DNA of 64,000 nt. Origin: Diprion similis (taxonomy: Eukaryota; Arthropoda; Insecta; Hymenoptera; Diprionidae). Positions 50,640 through 64,000 of the stretch are shown in pieces. The notes below the pieces were generated by a model. That model did not search any database. It was given only the letters and a program-made list of their open reading frames with translations, and was not told where the DNA came from. Each line of letters opens with the position of its first letter. The stretch's first letter is position 1. The stretch is from assembly GCF_021155765.1 (NCBI RefSeq), contig NC_060105.1, positions 11,627,001-11,691,000 on the forward strand. Reading direction: 5' to 3'. The translations under genes were made by a program, and so were the position numbers.

Positions 50640-50770
50640 CTATCGAGCAAATCCGTAATTGTGAATGAGCCACTGTGGCCTAGAAAAAGCCTCGAAGGCG
50701 TCGCGCCGCCCTGGATTGGCGGCGCGCGCGCTGTTCGCGGACTTTGTTAAAACGTGAGCAGCTGCGCAGT
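50640..50770 (-). promoter_or_regulatory. GC-rich upstream region with CCAAT box of the J-domain gene
   Basis: A CpG-rich patch (about 50695-50745, with GGCGGCGCGCGCGC) stands out in AT-rich DNA, 100-230 bases upstream of the J-domain start codon. On the gene's strand it carries CCAAT (plus 50715-50719). No TATA box is obvious, which suits a housekeeping-type promoter. Inferred from composition and position only. Confidence 0.5.
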
Positions 50771-51777
50771 TTCCATTTATGAACGTATAAGCTGGACTTT
50801 TGTTGGACAGTAGCGACCTCAGAGCGAACGGCCAACTTCAACTTTCACTCATTAGCCGATCAACCTTGTCCAGTTACTTTTCTTATCTCGGTCTGAATCA
50901 TTTGAACGGTCCTCTGTAGTTGGTCCCTCATTCTAATGGCCCAGTCCTTAGTATCACGCCGACTCAGAACGACGCGTGGACTCGGCGTGAAGTGCAGAAT
51001 CGATTTCACTGTCACAATTCACACTTGAGGGATACTCAGTTCCTCTCATTCCTTAGATATTGCGTTTTATAGGAGGATCAGATTGAAGTGTTGCGGCGAC
51101 GACAAATCTGAAGTAAATGCCTTTGAAGAAGGTCTAAAAGGGTCATAAATAAAATCAGAAAGTTTAGAGACCCAGTTTGTATGTATAGGAAAATAAAAAG
51201 TAAAGGCAGAAGTACTACGTGACCTTAAATATATTTAAGCACGACCTTTCCACACGAACACGTTGCGAAGTCGGATCTCACGTTTCGTATAGTGGTATTG
51301 AAATATCACACAAGAGAGATACGTACTTGGAGGGAACATTGAATTTTTTCATATTGCCGTTACTATACTCGTTTTTCACCCAGCTCAACAATTAAAGAGA
51401 GAGAAGTTTGTATACGTATACTGCTTTTATTATTTCAGAATCTTGAAGTTCGAATAGCGGCACTGTACACATAAAATAATTGCTGACGTCTTTTCACCAT
51501 CACTGTCCCTCGCTTTTCTAACGACAACGGTTCGTCACATGATCGATACGGTACAATATCACTAGATTCTACAAATGCGTAACTCCCCGGGAATGATCTG
51601 ATAATTAATGTAGTACATGATTGAATCGAGAGAAAAAAAAAGTGACCAACTACATTTATGGTAAAGATTTGCACGTAATTAGAGACCCTTGATGTAAAAT
51701 AATAACAATAATGTGCTGACAGAAAATGCAGTATGATATAAAATAGGTTTTATCATGAAATCCAAAGGTTACTGTAG
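50771..51777. other. Spacer between the J-domain and ABCC genes
   Basis: The left part may hold promoter sequence of the J-domain gene, and the right part the 3' untranslated region of the ABCC gene. A minus-strand AATAAA (plus about 51426-51431) about 350 bases past the ABCC stop is a candidate polyadenylation signal. No further exon was seen. Confidence 0.5.
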
Positions 51778-60550
<8,773 letters not shown>

Positions 60551-61796
60551 GTTTTATTTATCACACGTCAACTTTATGAGGTAGTTTTGTCATTTATTCT
60601 CTTTTTGACGTGATGTATTTCACCAATGTGATCTGGCGGAAACATAAAGCAGGAATTAGTTCACAAATGAAGATCTCGAATCAATCAATTCATTATTATA
60701 TTCATTGATTTTGTTCCATTGAATTATTCGATAACTAAAGTTTTAGTCGAAGCAAAGGTGATAAAGTAAACAAGGTTAGAAAATTTCATCAAATTTTTTC
60801 TCTTCAGTTTCAATCGTTGAGAGATTGAGAATTACAATAATCCACAAAATAGAAAAGGGAGAACATAAAAACTCTGAAAAATTGTTTCTCTTTAGAATTT
60901 CCCGTCACTTTTCACAAGAAAGAAAAAAAACACGAAACTTGAATTCGCAAGCTTTTCCTATATATATTCAATGTAAAATTTTGATTGCTCGTCATACACA
61001 GTCTTTAATTGCAAAAAGTCGAAATAAGATTTTCCTTAGTTTCACACATTTACTTGTCGGCGTCTTCCGCTCACACGTTCTATCAGTAAGTAATTTTATT
61101 ACAACTACATCGTAGATATGCCTCATCGTTTCATCCGAGATAAGATATCCCCTTCTCTCTCGATATACTTCACTCGCCGATTAAAAGTCACATTCCAAAA
61201 CTACACGCATCTAAATATATCTGTCATATATCAAGGTTACACGTGTATCACTTGAGCTCGAGTCAAACGGTACGAACGATTTTTATTTCAACTTTTCTCC
61301 TACTAATTTCGTGAATTATTTTCTACACTACTTTTTGGCTACAAGCCTTCTTGATTTATTGCTCTGACATCAAGTCGCAATATTGTCACAACCTCATTTA
61401 GTACAAGTTTCATTTAGTACAACGTATTTACAAAACAAAACCAAACTAAATTCAATCAACAAATATAGTCGTCAATCAATAATTAAAGTACCTGACTATG
61501 TGTGTTGAAGGAAAAAAATACATCTTCGGTGTTTTCCGACGAAAAATCAAGGCCCGAAGGGTGATAGAAATATATATCACAAGATTTTTCATGAATATAT
61601 TCGAGAGAAAATTAAAAACTTTTTGCCCTGACGTTGTTTTTATCCGCGATCGATTTTTTTCGAGGTAAGTCCTCTTGTAAGAAAATGGAGCATTGCCCAA
61701 ATCGTCAGTTTAAAAAAATTCAGGTATGGTCAACAGAAAGTCTTTAAATTTGTTGTAATCATTCCTGCTCACATAAAATGCTTAATGTAAAAGTAA
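60551..61796. other. ABCC 5' flank, no gene recognised
   Basis: The ABCC promoter should lie in the first few hundred bases. I see no strong TATA box or CpG patch. The open frames at 60825-61115 and 61476-61700 lack family motifs. Confidence 0.5.
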
Positions 61797-61880
61797 AGTG
61801 TCAAATTCTTCGATCATCGTTCCCAGCAGCTGCTCGTCTAACCTTTTGACGGTCTCTTGGAACCGGTTGAGAATCGTTTG
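61797..61880 (-). pseudogene. ABCC exon relic (TMD2 start, exon 12-like)
   Basis: On the minus strand this reads TILNRFQETVKRLDEQLLGT then MIEEFD, clearly related to the start of exon 12 in the neighbouring intact gene (RILNRFSKDVGTMDEQLP). The conserved glycine and arginine ahead of ILNRF are lost. The splice acceptor is displaced, and the frame ends in a stop soon after. No adjoining exon is recognisable. I take it as a fragment of a tandem ABCC copy. It could be a living exon of a diverged gene only if matching neighbours were found upstream. Confidence 0.7.
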
Positions 61881-62767
61881 TTCACAGCGGCTAGAAATAC
61901 AAGGTCGTCATTAATAAACTAGTTATTACATCATTACCTCATGAAGAAAACGTAGGTTATAAACTGTTGTTCGCAGAAGAATCTCATTTTCGTTTACAAC
62001 AGGTTTGGTGAACATCGCGTTTTCCAATCCAAAACTGACAAAATTCAGAGAAACGGGTCTGAATGCACCATATTTCTGCTTCTGCATGTTGAACTTACGC
62101 GACAAAGATCACTTACGTGAATATGAAAATCATTGGACAATCAACATTACGTTATTTTGCACTTTGGCTGATGATTTGACAGGTCGGAAAGTACCACAGA
62201 TCCTGCTATAATTTATGTTTCGTAAAATTTTTTTTTCAGTACCACCATGGTTTGGTTATTGGCCCATTTGGCAGTGAATTAAGTTTTAGAGACCGGAATG
62301 ATATTGATTAATGGATGATTTTTTTTTCTCTTTGACATTAACGTGACTAACAAAAAGGAATAACGAAAATACCGGGAAACAAAACCAAATTAAGTTAAGC
62401 GAAATTTAATTGCAAATTTAATAAAAATGCTTAGTAATTCACTTCGAAACACCAAGTTTTTTTTACAGCCACACTTTCCTGTGTGAATTTGTGGTAAATT
62501 TACAATGTATTTTAACTCAACCGATAACGAGGCGTTATCAGCAATCTCTAAGAGTTCTTTCCCAATTGCGTTACGTTCCACAATATATTTCCCTGATTAC
62601 CCGTTCGTCTGAATATTCGTGAAGTATGATCGTCTGGATTACGCGAGAGCAAATGAAGGTGGACTAACTCCAGTGAAGGTGCACAATCGTACGCAAACAT
62701 TAAATCTAGTTCATTAAATTGTTAGAGTACATATAAACTATACGAAATCAAGAAGTTAGCCTAAGAA

Positions 62768-62853
62768 ATCACGCACCACGATGCAGCCTCTTTCTATAAC
62801 TAGTACCCGATCACTGTCTATGATCGTGTCAAGTCAGTGAACCACGATCAGCA
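62768..62853 (-). pseudogene. ABCC exon relic (NBD2 H-loop region), interrupted by a transposon
   Basis: The minus-strand frame reads VLIVVH, stop, LDTIIDSDRVLVIERG. This aligns with exon 16 of the intact gene (VLTVAHRLNTVMDSDRIMVM). The Arg codon after the H-loop His is a stop, so it cannot encode a working NBD. The exon's 5' part should continue past the family A element at about 63412-63450, where similarity is weak. Relative to the exon 12-like fragment at 61.8 kb, the order along the strand is reversed (16-like before 12-like), so these come from two copies or a rearranged one. Confidence 0.8.
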
Positions 62854-63405
62854 CCGTGGTGTGAGTATACATGGTGTGCCTAGGAGTGCAGTTTCTTTCT
62901 CCAAAAAAGTAGAAAATATTAAAAGGAAAGGCAAAGGAATTACAACACAACAACTGTCACTTTTATAATCGAGATTGATCTTATTTTTTGAATATCTCTA
63001 ATTCTTTCGGGCACAAGTTTCTACAAGAGGTAGACCCTAAAAACTTAGAAGTCATACATGTTTGTTTTCACAAAGCTTCTTTCTCTAAAAAAGCTTCTCT
63101 CTCGCGCTGAACTGGACTTAAGTAAGATGTGTATCAACGGCGCCAAAATACCCTAGATAGGTGGTGATTAATTGTTGTGACGTTGAATCTGCGTGGGTAA
63201 AAAATGAGCGGAACTTTAAATAACTCACACCAGAACTATACATGATCGCATTACCGAGCGGGGTAGCGTTCGCCAGAAAAATAATTCCCTAACAATATAG
63301 GGATTTCTTTGGACAGTTGGTACACATCTCACTTAAAGGCTTTAACCTCGAAGAAAGGGGCATGTCGCAGGAGTTCTAGGCACACCATGTATACTCATAC
63401 CACGG
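62854..63405. mobile_element. Family A TIR element, copy 3 (552 bp), inserted in an ABCC relic
   Basis: The termini CCGTGGTGTGAGTATACATG and its inverse at the right end are flanked by a perfect 6-bp direct repeat, TCAGCA (62848-62853 and 63406-63411). The interior matches copy 1 throughout. It has about 175 extra bases near the left end, bordered by a repeated TTCTTTCTC-AAAAAAG stretch. Non-coding. Removal of the element and one TCAGCA rejoins the two sides of the ABCC exon relic. Confidence 0.88.
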
Positions 63406-63411
63406 TCAGCA

Positions 63412-64000
63412 GCCTTGCAATTGGAGTAGATCTATAAAGGAGATTCTAAATCACAATGGCGGCGTACCGATGACGGCAGCCTCCGATTCCTGCTTTACCC
63501 ACAGTCTAGCCATACGATTATCTGATATTTGCTCTCGGTTAAGCAGACTTTTACCGACGGGTAATTTGTTGTCGTTGTTGTTGCTGTTTTCAAAGAAGGA
63601 ATTATGAAGTTTGAAAATAACGGTTTTATGCTTTGAATATATGCAAACAGTTGATGCGCGTGAATCTTAAAGTGTGTGATCAAATGTCACAGGTTTCGGT
63701 ATTCTTATTATTTCTTCCATGGTAATACGTGCAGGATGCACAAACTGTAATTCTGCAGGCATGCAGATTCAATTTCCTTATTTCTTACCTCGCAACCTCA
63801 ACAGCCGTTGAGATCGCATCAAACGTTTCCATATAAGTAAAGCATACAGTCGTTGTATTGGAACTTTATATTTCCTCCATTAAATATAACAACAACACCA
63901 ACAAAAATAATAACTACCGCTCGAGAGACACAAATCATGCAATAGACTGCGATGTTTGGTGGAAATTCAATGTTCAGCGGTCCAATTTCCAACGATTCAT
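63412..64000. other. Window edge, no gene called
   Basis: A minus-strand stretch near 63470-63530 (RMARLWVKQESEAAVIGTP) is open and not low-complexity, but I cannot assign it. It may belong to the same ABCC relic or to another element. Nothing else was recognised. Confidence 0.4.

Noticed and set aside
62768..62853. Second functional ABC transporter gene
   Set aside because: Stop after the H-loop His, transposon insertion in the exon, and no neighbouring exons in the right order.

Overview
The window reads as AT-rich nuclear DNA of an insect. Four split genes have GT-AG introns, long intergenic stretches carry no coding signal, and there are many small terminal-inverted-repeat (TIR) transposons and a long satellite array. 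The protein sequences look arthropod. Hymenoptera (perhaps a sawfly-like lineage) is my guess from overall character only and is not demonstrated. No prokaryotic or organellar feature was seen.

Layout. 1-8644 has no recognised gene but holds two copies of one TIR element (one with a second element nested in it) and a 107-nt hairpin with perfect 23-bp arms. 8645-13414 (+) holds eight exons of a collagen prolyl 4-hydroxylase alpha subunit, complete to the stop but without the signal-peptide exon. 15500-25570 is a repeat domain: diverged ~340-bp repeats on both outer sides, a 39-bp minisatellite, then about 37 head-to-tail copies of a 191-bp satellite with a nine-unit (1,719-bp) higher-order block present twice in a row. 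29886-31130 (-) is a three-exon MADF-BESS protein gene. 31.2-46.8 kb is gene-poor, with several inverted-repeat elements. 46878-50535 (-) is a complete four-exon DNAJC12/Jdp-type J-domain gene with a GC-rich, CCAAT-containing upstream region. 51778-60550 (-) is a complete 17-exon ABCC (MRP4-like) transporter of 1,402 residues, with all exon phases consistent. 61.8-63.5 kb holds two decayed fragments of a related ABCC gene, one split by a TIR element flanked by a 6-bp target duplication.

The genes are ordinary single-copy metazoan genes and do not form a pathway: ER collagen modification, a DNA-binding regulator, an Hsp70 co-chaperone and a plasma-membrane exporter. The unusual content is structural: the two-level satellite array, a giant hairpin filling most of one ABCC intron, and a TIR family with 6-bp target duplications that has inserted into an ABCC relic.

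Exon coordinates were read by eye from splice sites and reading phase. Element ends are exact where a target duplication is given and approximate elsewhere.
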